Positions 41,252 to 52,118 of a stretch of DNA of 64,000 nucleotides are shown piece after piece (position 1 is the stretch's first letter; the number at the start of each line of letters is the position of its first letter). Position numbers and translations under genes: made by a program. Origin of the DNA: Trematomus loennbergii (Eukaryota; Chordata; Actinopteri; Perciformes; Nototheniidae); the NCBI GenBank assembly GCA_012861695.1, contig JAAOOA010000002.1, positions 36,287,244 through 36,351,243 on the forward strand. The letters are read 5' to 3'. The notes under the pieces are model-generated. The model was not told where the DNA came from and made no database searches. It worked only from the letters and a program-made list of their open reading frames with translations.

Positions 41252-43045
41252 AATGCAGGTCCCTGGAGATGTGTTCTCTTTGATGGACACATTGTAGAAA
41301 TTCTTCTCGAAAACTGGCTCATTGTCATTTATATCCTGAAGTACAATGTTTACCACAGCAGAAGAGGATAGAGGCGGTTTTCCTCCATCTGAAGCCAACA
41401 CAGTTATACTGGGATTGGGGTTCTTTTCATAATCCAGCTGGGAGAGAGTAGTGATAATCCCTGTAACAGAGTCTATACTGAACCAGTTGGAGTAAGCACC
41501 TTGGTCTCGCAGGATGCTATAGTTAATGTCCCCATTGGGCCCCTGGTCTTTGTCTCTAGCCGTCACCTGTAGCACAAAGCTCCCTGGAAACACCAATTCA
41601 GGGATCACCTGCCTGTACACTGGCTGGTCAAACAGAGGAGGATTGTCATTGACGTCAATCACCTGGATGATGAAGGAGGACTCGGCCCTGAGAGGAGGAG
41701 TGCCCGAGTCTGTTGCCATCACCCTCAGCTCGTAGGTGTCCCTCTCTTCTCTGTCCAGAATCTGGTCCACACAGATCAGATAGATGATGCTATCCTTAGT
41801 GGTCAGGGCAAATTTTCCATCTCCTCCCTCTAGTGACACGTTGACGTTGGCATACTCTCCATAGTCTGGGTCAGTGACTGAGATCCTGGCTACAAACTGG
41901 CCTGGCTGTGCACCCTCTGAGATTCTGGGAGATCCATCCTCACTGAGAAAGATGATGGTCATGGTGGGTTGGTTATCGTTGTAGTCTCTGACGTGGATGG
42001 TGACGAAGGCATTGGTTACCTCCGGTTGGGTTGCATTGTCTTGCGCCTGGACTACCAGCTCGTGGACTCTCCTCATCTCAAAGTCGAGCGGCTTGTTGAG
42101 TGTGATGACGCCGGTGCGAGAGTCAATGACAAAGTAGCGGTCCGGGTCGCTTTGTCTCCTGTTGATTTCATACAGCACTATTCCGTTGTCTCCTTCATCA
42201 GCGTCTGTGGCAAACACCTGCAGGAGGTTGCTTCCTGGCTGAAGGTTCTCTGATATTATGGCATGGTAGCGGCTCTGGTTGAAAATGGGAGCGTTGTCGT
42301 TTATGTCTTGGACAGTAATATCTAATGTCATCTGATCACTCCTTTTGGGGGAACCACCGTCAAAAGCCTCTAGAGATAAAGTAAAGGTGGACCTTTTCTC
42401 TCTGTCTAGAATGGCATTGACCACCAGGTCAAGATAGAGAACCTCATTGCTTCCCCTCCTGGTCTCCAAAGTGAATGCCTGGCCAACATTTCCATCTTTA
42501 ATTAGGTAACCCTGTGTTGTAAGCTGGCCTTTATCAGCATCCAGAGCTGGCTCAAGAGGAAACCTGGTGCCGATGGCTGTTTGCTCAGGGATTTTAAAGG
42601 TGACCTGTTTCCTGGGGAACGTTGGGGCATGGTCATTTATGTCATTCACGTTGATGGTCACCTCCACAGTCACACCTGTCATAGTGACTGCAATGAAGTT
42701 GTATCTATCCCTCAGTTCCCTGTCCAGAACTTTTGCGGTTTTAATAATGCCTGTGCTCTCATCTATGTCCAAATCACTACCCACTCCTGTGCCTTCATGG
42801 TCTGAGATAAAGTACAGGGATGCTGTGATGCCAGGTGGAAGTCCAGCACTGATGTCCCCTACAATTGTGCCTGCTGGCTGTTCTTCGTCGAGCTGTAGCT
42901 CTAGGGTCCCCGTGACCCCAGGGGAATGGACTGTAACAAGCTGTAAGATCATATACACCATTAGCACTATCCTCCTGTTCCACCAACCCTCATGGTGTGA
43001 GTGGTCCATTACAGACTTCCCAAGACCCTTGGCAGCCGTCTTCAT
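41246..43045 (-). CDS. dchs1: Dachsous cadherin-related 1, first coding exon (partial)
   Basis: First coding exon of a giant protocadherin. Dachsous proteins sit in the plasma membrane and bind Fat-type cadherins on the next cell to control planar polarity and tissue growth. The exon encodes 600 residues: a hydrophobic signal segment at about residues 26-40, then cadherin repeats at about 47-140, 142-250, 254-358, 361-468 and 471-575, and the start of a sixth at 578-600. Calcium-binding linkers end each repeat: DINDHAP at 135, DINDNAP at 247, DYNDNQP at 354, DVNDNPP at 464, DINDNEP at 571. LDRE-type motifs lie at 107, 213, 320 (LDFE), 430 and 537 (LDYE). N-glycosylation sequons occur at 256, 337, 402, 585 and 591. 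An in-frame TAA six codons upstream makes this the first possible ATG; Met13 (codon at 43009) has a stronger Kozak context and gives a more usual signal length. Family match is to DCHS1 rather than DCHS2 from remembered similarity; the teleost a/b paralogue is unresolved. Remaining repeats, membrane span and tail are outside the window. Confidence 0.93.
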
Positions 43046-43090
43046 TTTGGCTCTTTCTTTTTAAACCTGGAGACACAAAAAAAGGAAAAG
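43046..43090 (-). other. dchs1: Splice acceptor and short 5' UTR of the coding exon
   Basis: Reading the minus strand, a pyrimidine-rich tract with a run of T ends in CTCCAG at 43067-43072. The exon would start at 43066 and give 21 bases of 5' UTR before the ATG at 43045. Within those 21 bases an in-frame TAA occurs at 43061-43063, so no upstream exon can add N-terminal residues in this frame if this acceptor is used. The acceptor implies at least one upstream non-coding exon. Confidence 0.7.
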
Positions 43091-45810
43091 CTGAGCAATA
43101 TCAAAACCTAATAACAGCAAAAACGAAGAAAAGGTGTATTATTTCTGAGTACAAAAAAAATAAGTATGCGCCTTATACACTTTCCCATATGTTTTATGGG
43201 CTCTTTTCCAACCCACAGGACATGCAGTACAATATACACTACACATAACATTTTCCTACACTTCTTCAATCACCTAATAAGTCAACACCTTGTTCCTCCT
43301 ACATACCAGAAAGCTCTCCTTTGCTAAAGAAACATCAAAGCCACAGACCACAGAACACTACATCAGATGGGAATCTTGGCTGTGGCTATTCAATAATTAA
43401 AATGATGCAGGAATCGTTATGCAGTGGGTTCACCATAGCAGTACCCTCTCGTGTAAGTCCTGCATTTAATATTCATGTGTGCTACCACATTTGGCTCTCA
43501 GAGTGAGCCGTTCTGAAACACTCATACAAGAACCATTTAAAATGTATAACTCTTCCTAAGCAAACATATCTGTCTTTCAATACATCTGAGCATCAAATTC
43601 ATGAATTGTGTGTTAAATCAACTGGTGAAAAAGTAAATATTTAAAAGGTAGCAAAGGTGTTAGAATCCCTGCATAAACAATAGACACTGCATTTGTAATT
43701 GAGACAGAGAGACACTTTGGATCAATGTAGAAATTATGCAACGAGGTTGGGACCATCTGGAGAATAATCCAAAACCACCAAGAGTCTGGCAATTGTGTCT
43801 TTTTCATTAAATAAAGAGAGCTGCTTCCAATTGTCTGTGGTTCTGTCTTAAGTTGTGATATCCATAGCTACTTTGACTTGTTTGAAAAGTAAGGTTAGCT
43901 TTGATATTGTTGAAATATATACAGAAGCACATTTTACTGTATTACATTACTTGGAATTATGTGTCTGGTGAAAGCTCTTCAAGGCTCCCCCCAGTGGTTC
44001 AACTGTTACCTGCAAGGAAACGTGTGTGGGTTCACTGAATGCCTCCCATTTGTCCCTGAATGCAGCATTGCAATCTGTCTCAGCCACGGTGGTGACAGTG
44101 TGTTTGAGTGACAGAGCAGAGTTGAAAGGCTCCATGCAGTCTACCTCTCTCCCTTTTTCTGGCTCTGCAGCATTGTAATTGAGGGCTGGAAGTTGGCCAT
44201 AAGCACACAAGATCCTGGAGCTAATTTCAGTCTGCCGTGCACACAATGCTAACTTAAACATATCGATTGGTTTGAATTCAACGAAGTGAGAGAAACCTTT
44301 GGGGATTTGGATGTAGTACACGAAAATGTGTGCTGTGACCAATTTGATGTTTTACTAGTTTAATATTACTTAACAGTTAGGGAATACGAATAATCTCTGT
44401 ATCAATTTGATGCAGTAGTTACCTAATCCATATTCAAATTCATACATTTACAGGACCTCAGAGGCTAGCTCTACACTCAATTGTATACCTTACTTTGGTT
44501 TACTCAGTGCTGTTCTCAGCCAGAAGATAAGCACATCCATGACAGCCTGAAAATCTTGACAGCACTTGAACTTTAAAGTCTCAGTATTGATTTACTTTAC
44601 TTCAACACTGGGGATGCACTTTTACAAAGCTTTCGCCAAAGCACAAAGGATAGCTTTTCAAAGCCAGAATCTTTGTCCAAATGCCACAACTGAAATAATG
44701 CACTCTCTGGTTGAGCTACAGTGGAGGACCTCTGCAGAGCGGAGCAGCCTAATGGATGTAGCAGATGCAGTCGGGTAGGCTAATTGCACAATACCAGGCG
44801 AAGAAGGACATATGGTTTTAAAAGACTGAGTTTAAAGCTTAAGAGAAAGGTCTGTACTTTAAAGCTAAGAAATACCAAAATACATAACAAATACTGCCCA
44901 TATGCCTCCATGACTGAGAGTTTCAGTCTGAATGTTTGTGGCCACTGTTAGCAGTCAGGATATAAGAAGGTTAACAACTCATTCGTGCGTTAAGCTTCAG
45001 GGAAAGCAATCTGGAAAAAAACTAGTTAAAATAGCTGCTGATGGTTGAAAGCTGTCTCATTTAGTAAGCCAATCCCATTGTGGCTTGGATTCAGATGTTT
45101 TCCTTGCATCATTGTCCAAGATCACGGTGGGTCCCTCATGCTGTTAGTCAAACCTCAAAAGAGTTTTGTAAAGTTGACGCTGTTGAACCATTAACTAACA
45201 TGTACCTGCAGCCAAGTCTCTGGAATATTTTATTTGCACACTTTTGAAAAAGTTTCACTGAGGTAATTTCTTTCTAAATCCAGCACGTGTTCCATGGCAT
45301 GTTCCATTGTTAGCAGTAACTATAGCATTGACCCACTTTCTTTGAATTCTCTAAACCAAGTCAAGCAACCAAATCCAAGGTTTCTAGGATTTACATACAC
45401 AATGAAACCTCTGTTTAGAATACACAAGATATCATTCTGGGCACTTTAGTAGCATGACTGGAATCAGCATCGAAATCCCTGGCAGCAGCGAATGTTTGGC
45501 ACATCATGGCTGAATTTGTATTTCTCCACTGTGGGCTCCATCATGTTTGGCAAAATGTGTGAGACATTTATTTTTTATTCGCCGAAATGAATTTGCTGGT
45601 TTATTTTACACTATTCTAAAAAGGAGTAATATTTCACTTTTTTCCCTACAAGACCAAGAAAAGCATACCTTTGGTTTGGCAAAACAGACAATAGACGATA
45701 CATCTGAACAAACAGTGGCTTTCCCTTCATTAGCCAAGACCTACATTATATAAAAGAATGCCAAACCTCTCATAAAAAACAAATATGCTATTTCCCCATG
45801 TAGAGTATAA

Positions 45811-46722
45811 TTAAGCAATAGCTCACGACAGGCCGTGGTATATGGCCATTATATCACAGTTAAGGGGCGTGATTCGGCCCGACGCGAAGCGTGAGGATCA
45901 GGACTCAGGACAGCTAGCGAACATATTAGACAGAGAGCGTTGATCCATTATTTGGCTATTTATTTACATTAATGTGTATGTTGCCGTTTATTGTGCACCC
46001 ACTGAAAAACTGTCCAGCATCAGTAGAATGGCTTACGTGGTTATAGGCTGAGGTTGTTCTAGGCTGTTGCTTGGCGTGGCGAGAATATTGCTCCACTTTC
46101 TCCGGTCCCCGAGATTCGGCTTCCAGTAGCTCTGGAGAGAGCTTTCGCACCTGTGGCCACTAACGGTCATAATTTCTCTGCTTTGTTTCAAGACCCGCAT
46201 CAGAAAGCTTTTGAATGGTGATACTTTTCCAGTTGGTCTACTACCTGCTCTTCACGTAGCTCTACATGTCGTCGTTTAGGTGCTTTTTGTTCTGGAGATA
46301 GGCACTCGCACTCCTCAATCCACTCCTCCATAGTAAGACCCCCCGGAGGTCGAAGTTAATCTTAAATGTTTTTGCGGACCTTTTTGATTACAGATTTGAA
46401 AACATCGTTGCTTGCTTTAAAAGTAGCACAATTAATTATGTCAAACCTTGGAAAGTATCTAAATATCCCTGCCCTAATGCCAAAGGAACTGCACACTGAA
46501 TATGTTTTTGCCGTTTGATGTCTATGTCTGGACCGCTGCGTAAAAAGGAGGGTTTCTGCCCCGTTACTCCTCCGCTGCTTTCTTGTTCCAGTTTGGATCT
46601 GTATACTGTTTTTCTCAGACGCGGAGGGATAGGCCTACTGACTTGTTGTGAAAAGTAACTTACAATTCTACCCGTGGTATACGCTCAGTATATCACGGCT
46701 AAGAACCAATCAGATTGCTTGA
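45811..46722. mobile_element. Degenerate 0.9-kb DNA transposon with hairpin ends, TTAA-type
   Basis: The left end reads TTAAGCAAT and the right end ATTGCTTGA, the latter consistent with a decayed TTAA. Each end also holds an imperfect hairpin: 45833-45859 (CCGTGGTATA then TATATCACAG) and 46672-46698 (CCGTGGTATA then TATATCACGG). Such GTGGTATA hairpin ends recur in fish repeats. Internally the minus strand has small ORFs, one ending SGCTINGNIHINVN near 45960-46000 and another starting MEEWIEECECL near 46330, but no recognisable transposase. Ends and TTAA are seen; superfamily (Kolobok or piggyBac) is inference. Confidence 0.6.
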
Positions 46723-46873
46723 TTTGATTTGTCCGTTTTATAATATACTGTTTATCATCATAATGAAATATCAGTGAAATTGCCTCAGATCACAGAACTG
46801 GCCAACTGATATAATTTCATCTTAAATACCACGGAGATATTCAATAATCGTGAAATATTTTTCTTGAGTTAAC

Positions 46874-47010
46874 ATCTTCAGTGTTTCCCTACAAATAGCG
46901 GTGGCGCAGCGACCCTTTTAGATTTGTGATTGTTTGTTATGTGGATTTGTAGTATTTGTGTTACTGTATGTTCAATAAAGGTGGATTTTGCTAGGGGAAA
47001 CACTGATCTT
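46874..47010. mobile_element. 127-bp MITE with CAGTGTTTCCC ends and 5-bp target duplication
   Basis: The element proper is 46879-47005. It begins CAGTGTTTCCCTA and ends TAGGGGAAACACTG; the terminal repeats match apart from a one-base indel. ATCTT is duplicated at 46874-46878 and 47006-47010. The CAGTGTTTCCC terminus resembles hAT-type MITEs, but hAT normally duplicates 8 bp, so the superfamily is uncertain. No coding capacity. Confidence 0.78.
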
Positions 47011-49585
47011 ATATTACAATCATCCACAATATTGAGATATATTCTCTTCTGTGTTCGATCGGGTGCTTTACTGATCCAACATACCTGATCCAAAAGGGAT
47101 AACACCAAATACTGGTATCTCATTTTCTTCAAGTTTTAGAGTACTTCAAGCTGCACCACTTTAATAAACACAATCAAACCATTTTCAACACTAACAGGAC
47201 AAGAGGGACGACTATTGTGAAGGACTATGTAAAATGAGATTCTAATTCCATGTCACGATTCCAGTTAACTCAAACAAAACTTCTGAGGGTTCGAGAACAT
47301 GCCAGGCTGCCTGAGGCTAAATGGAGCCATAATGGAAACCACAGACAGAACTGCAGATTGACTGGACATGAGGATGACGGGCTTAGCACAAAGCAAACTC
47401 AAAAAGGCCTGGAAGTTTGCCACACTATTTCTCACAAGTGCCGCAATTCTGTGCCCTGCATTACTCTTTGAAACGTCCGTCCCTCGGCATGTAAAAAAAA
47501 AACAGGCCAGGAAAAGCCATCACAGGCTTCAGATACACATGCACTTCCTGGCCATAACAAACGCGCTATTGGGAACAGGCTCCTTTTTCACGACAAGATG
47601 AAGGTTTCCAGGGGTTTTGAGGTTCCCAAGTGTCTGTGACAAGGAGGATCATCTCTTTCCCACAGCAAGAGCAGCATGGGTTAGTTCAGCTGTTTGTGTA
47701 AGATGTTCCGGATATAAAAAAAACACACACCTTATGTCTTTGAAGATGACACCATCTGATATTGCGATGGGGGTACCAGTGGTTGCATCATTAAAAACAC
47801 ATGTGCATGGAGTTACAATAGCAGGGTGCAAGGAGAGCTTAGACAACATTACTAAAAAAAAAGGTTGAAGTTCACCTTATATGTTGACAGTCTCATACAT
47901 CTCAGGGAAGACATAACTGATTGAGTTTTTCTTTTTTAATTTTAGAGGATTCAGAAAAGTTTCCTGTTCAGCAGAGGCAACATGGCATCTGGTAACATTT
48001 AAAAACAAACATGGAGAGGATAGCCTTCTGGAACGACACACTCAAACACCATGGTTGACGTACACATGACTTGTTTTACTCATGACGACACTGCAAGGAG
48101 ATGAGTCAAACCACAGTGACTGCATCCAGGCAATTTTTCAGAAATGTAAGGCAGTAAGAAACTCTCTGGGTGGTGTTGGTGTGGTCGTCCTGTGAGAAAC
48201 ATTCATTGTGTTTTTTATTTCTTTTTAGGAGTCTGGAACAATAGCTTCATCAACAGCATATGCACGCTACAAAGAAGAGACTGGTGAAATTATTACTTCA
48301 TGCACTTCACCAAGGTTTTATGACATAATCCTTGATTTGTTATCAAACTGTGGAGGTCCTCATTTTTGTGGTTTTATCCCTCTGCAATTTTTTTTTGTAA
48401 TTAAATACTCAACAGTCCTAACTATGACACACATTAGAATAATGTTCCATTAAGGAAATACCTTGTTGATGGCAAACTGACTAAAAACTAAGCATATGGA
48501 TGGATGATTGGACCGATGTTTGTATGGGGAAAAACTGACAATCACTGCAATCCACTGCCTGACAATATAATTGAATAATTGTAGAGGTGACACTCAAATT
48601 AAAGTTAAAGCAGGAGTCTGCCATCCTCCTTAAACTGATGACTAGTGGGGAGTCAAATGGAGAGGAGGAGCCTGCACTCTGTGTCTAAAGTAAATAAAAA
48701 AAAAGGCTGCATAATTACGTTGCTGCACCATGGCAACCACCACACTCACAACTACAGTGCGCGGTGATGGAACCCAGTGGAGACTTAATTAAGGTATTAA
48801 TTGAGGGAAAGGAACACCTATTCACGGTCAATGAACACAAGTCTGCCAACACAATCACTGTGCAGACATCGGGGGGATCATTTGGTATGTGTTCCACTGG
48901 AGGAAGAGGGGGGGCACGAAGGCTCAGCGGCGACAGCAGCAGCACTTGGAGGACAATGAAATAACTCCATAGGTTGACCAATTTGAGAGGAATGTCTCAA
49001 GAGGAGTTTTTTTAACTGCAATGACTGAGATATGCAGTTTAATGTTTGGCTGCTCTCTAAAGTAGGCGCATAAGCTGAGCTTGTTCTTGGCAGTACACAA
49101 ATCACAGAAGTCATATTTAATACACAAGTCGAAGTACAATTATTCTCAAACTTAAATAATATCCTTTTTGAGCAGTTTGCATGTAGAGGTGAGGATGAAA
49201 GCTTGACACCAGCCCTTCGATTACATGTATAGTGTGCTACATTGACACTTTGTTGTAAATAACTGTATGTCCAACTGCTAGAAGGCTGAGCATGAATCAC
49301 CTGAAAACCTGTCTGCAAAAAAGTAGACGTCGTATGAGTTTTACATATCCTTCCACCAGTCAGGCAGGGATCAGCCAGCGAGTTGTAGATGTTTTAAACA
49401 TTAAAGAAATGTAAATAAAAGGTGTTGTTATGAATGAGCTGTGCTGATGGATACCTTGAACGCATCACGTTACTTTTGGAGTGAGCAGATCTGTGACATG
49501 CCGTGGTGGATACTCACACTCATCTGTTGCTCTGCTTTATTCAAGATGTTTTTAAGCCGAGTTCCGAGGCAGATCCAGAGACTTC

Positions 49586-49627
49586 TCAGTAGTCCCTTTT
49601 GAAGTCCAAAGTGAAACATACATCCAT
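49586..49627 (-). other. Possible upstream ORF (13 codons) in the candidate 5' exon
   Basis: If the exon at 49518-49885 is transcribed, it contains a short ORF of 13 sense codons plus a TGA stop (peptide MDVCFTLDFKRDY). It lies wholly inside the exon and would precede the main ATG. Such uORFs commonly reduce translation of the main frame; that role here is inference and depends on the exon being real. Confidence 0.2.
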
Positions 49628-49810
49628 TTCAAAACTTGTATCCTTTGCCAGTGGCTGTTGAGATCCCCCCTCTTTGTGCCCAATTCGTTTGGACCTTGCG
49701 AAATTCCGAGTTCTACCCAGACGAAAAGATTACAAGTCAAACTTTAACGGTGTAAAACTTTCCCGGCGTCCTCTTCTGGTAGTAGAGGTTATCAACTTAT
49801 CCGCATCAAC

Positions 49811-49830
49811 TGTGTGTCTGTGTGTGTGGG
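49811..49830. repeat. Short TG repeat in candidate 5' exon
   Basis: TGTGTGTCTGTGTGTGTGGG; on the minus strand it is a CA-rich stretch in the proposed 5' UTR. Confidence 0.75.
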
Positions 49831-49885
49831 GGCAGACACACTGCTGCAGCACGCTGACTGAACCAAACAGTGAGGGGCAGCTCGG

Positions 49886-50060
49886 CGGAACGTCCCTCCA
49901 CAAATCTCATTTATTGAGCACGTGACGGAGCAGCCTCCTGCTCCTCTCTCCCTGAGCTGCTGTGCTGTGGCGGCTACAAGGAGACTCTCCGACTGCAGAG
50001 AGGCAGCCAGGTTATTGCTGAACTTTGGTGCCACCATCCTATGCAACAGGGAAGTGTTCT
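49886..50060 (-). promoter_or_regulatory. Candidate dachsous core promoter with palindromic E-box
   Basis: This short stretch is richer in GC and CpG than its surroundings. It contains the palindromic E-box CACGTG at 49919-49924 (followed by AC on the plus strand; the USF/MITF/MYC class of site) and, just downstream on the minus strand, an AT-rich TATA-like AATAAATGA. It sits immediately before the candidate non-coding first exon. The motifs are seen directly; promoter activity is inferred. Confidence 0.28.
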
Positions 50061-50310
50061 TAGGTGGTTTCACAGAGCTGCTGCACAGACTAATATGGAA
50101 TAAAGTTTGACGTTTCTAAACGTGATCTGTGAAATGTTAAACAGGTTCTATCTGGGAAAACAGTATGTTCAAGTTATTCAAATTAAAATGCATAGGTTTT
50201 ATTGTGCACAAAGCTACAGTGTAGAAATGGCAATACAATTCTTCTGACCTGAGCTCCTCCAACAATGCAACATAGCCTATATAATAAAATATAAAAATAC
50301 AAAATAAATG

Positions 50311-50571
50311 TAATAGACAATCATCCACATTATATTATTTTTAATTAAAACGGTAATGTACTGTTAAGGATTTTAAAACTTGATTAAAATATTGTATAAT
50401 TATTCTGGGACTGTGAAAAACAGAATTACAATCAAGTATGTTCAAGTTAATAGACAATCCTCCACATTTTATCATTTTTGTATCAATTGTAGGCTACTGT
50501 ACTGTTAAGGATAAAACTTGATTCAAATATTGTATAATTATCCTGGGACTGTGAGAAACAGAATATCAATC
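50311..50571. repeat. Diverged tandem duplication, period 137 bp
   Basis: Copy A (50311-50433) and copy B (50448-50571) align along their length, from TAATAGACAATC to a CAGAAT...CAATC end, sharing blocks such as TACTGTTAAGGAT, ATATTGTATAATTAT and CTGGGACTGTGA. Substitutions and small indels are scattered between them. The 14-base lead GTATGTTCAAGTTA occurs before copy B (about 50436) and again at about 50163, suggesting the original unit was longer and copy A was interrupted. It lies about 300 bp upstream of the candidate dachsous promoter. Confidence 0.8.
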
Positions 50572-51629
50572 CCCCTGTACACAAATAGAGGAATTGGCAA
50601 TCATCATATTCAATTGATTCTACTTTCAGTGTCTTGGGTACTGTTCTGCAGCTCACCTTGTTTCCACATACAGTACGCAATACCTAGACCAAACAACCTC
50701 ACCAAAAGCCCAGCATCATAGGAAGCCTAGATATCATAGGCTACTCACTGTGTATTTCCTTCAGATGATGGAAGAAAAAGAAACCTCCTGAGGGTATTTT
50801 TCATCTAGAGAAAGACAATGCCCCTCACATTTTTCTCATCTTGTGACTCTTTAAAGAAGCATAGCATCTTCAGTCAACTCCCACGAGGAGCTCAGCTCTA
50901 ATAATGCTGGAACCATGCATTGCTTTTGTGTCGATCACTGAAAGCTCTGAAACTTATTAAAGCCTTGTCACTTTGCATTTGGAACTCACAAACAAGAGAA
51001 CAACAGAGGGTCCCTGTTTTGCCAACAATCATATGTATTGCGAAGAAACATTTGACATAAGTGGGGTGGATGCATGCAACTCATTATCTGGCTTTTATTA
51101 GCTTTATTTTTTGCAGGTTGCTTGATCTTTAGTGTTATCATCATGAAAGGAATATAAAAACTGACGCAACTCTTGGCCAAACAAAATAACGGCAAATTAT
51201 TTTTTCTAAAATCACATTAGCCAAAAACATGTTATAGTAGTCAGTATGAATATACTGTTTTGTGCTGATGTAGAAACAGAACACTTTTGAAAAATAAAAG
51301 TTTGGTCAGTGTCAACTCTCCCACAGTTCAACATTTTTGCTGGCTAAACCTTTTTTCCTCCAAGCAACCCAGTTATGTCACCCCACTCTCACACTGTGAA
51401 CTGCATGCTATATCACCGAGTGGAATGAGTTCCTATTCTGGCAGCTTCTCATTACTACTGTGACAGCAGAGCAAGCCATCGCACACAGACATCCACATAC
51501 ACTCGTACATTCACTTGGACACACACAAAGTCAGATGACATTCTTTTTTTGCTAAGTCAGAACAGCCTCGAGCTTTACTTCTTAAGGGACAACCATGCAC
51601 ATCATCAGCATTATCTTCCCCCAATTTAA

Positions 51630-52118
51630 TTAAAGGTCCCCTATAATACTGTTTTTCATCAATCAAAACATGTCTCTGAAGTGTTTGGCTGAAATACCAA
51701 ACAGATCGTGCATTGTAGCATCCCATAAACCCCTCTGTTTCAGCCCTATTTCAAAGGTGCTGATTCTCTGTCTGTTACTAGATGAAAATAAGGAGCCACT
51801 CCCCACGCCCCTCTGCGAGACATTTGGTTAAAAAGAACACAATGGTGCTCTAGGAGGAGATTCAGGTGATAAGGTGGGTGGGTGTTACCTTGGTTGGTTA
51901 TTGGCTAATGGTTACACAACCCCAAAAAACATAATGACATCATAAAGTCACAAGATCTGATCAGCTCATTTTCAGACAGGTTTTTATATAAATGGATCAG
52001 GAAAAAAGTGAGCGAATCTTTTTTCCTGAAACGTTCAGAATCTCTTTACACAGAGGGGACATGTCTCTGTATAAAAGACATGAAAAAAAGTGGATTTTGC
52101 ATAATAGGTGACCTTTAA
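51630..52118. mobile_element. 489-bp TTAA-flanked MITE
   Basis: The left end reads TTAAAGGTCCCCTAT and the right end, complemented, TTAAAGGTCACCTAT: 14 of 15 bases match. TTAA is present at both outer ends. Next to the right terminus the sequence GTGGATTTTGCATAATAGG resembles the terminus of the 59713-60712 element (GACCTATCATGCAAAA complemented), so the two probably belong to one repeat family. No coding capacity. Confidence 0.75.

Larger units (their letters stand above)
43067..49517 (-). other. Proposed first intron of the dachsous gene
   Basis: Stretch between the candidate non-coding exon donor (49517) and the coding-exon acceptor (43067). It contains a 912-bp TTAA-flanked element (45811-46722) and a 127-bp MITE (46879-47005). 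Nothing else could be assigned. If the upstream exon is wrong, this is simply 5' flanking or intronic DNA of unknown extent. Confidence 0.33.
49518..49885 (-). other. dchs1: Candidate non-coding first exon of the dachsous gene
   Basis: Minus-strand reading gives a moderately GC-balanced stretch with no long ORF that ends at AGT|GTGAGTATCC, an almost perfect donor (intron start at 49517). It lies about 6.45 kb upstream of the acceptor at 43067, in the right orientation, and is preceded by promoter-like sequence. Splicing it to the coding exon would give a normal non-coding first exon. The 5' boundary is a guess based on a TATA-like AATAAATGA at about 49908-49916. The call is positional inference; no homology supports it, and a transcript of the opposite strand or of another gene is possible. 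Confidence 0.33.

Noticed and set aside
42567..43064. 165-codon plus-strand open frame opposite the dachsous exon
   Set aside because: It is the antisense shadow of the cadherin exon; it has no domain, and the minus-strand frame explains the sequence.
47284..47300. GGTTCGAGAAC, resembling a Pol III B box
   Set aside because: No matching A box or cloverleaf at the right distance, so neither a tRNA nor a tRNA-derived SINE is supported.
48878..49318. 146-codon minus-strand frame near the candidate 5' exon
   Set aside because: Composition is Ser/Cys-rich without domain; it lies in the proposed first intron and has no supporting splice signals.
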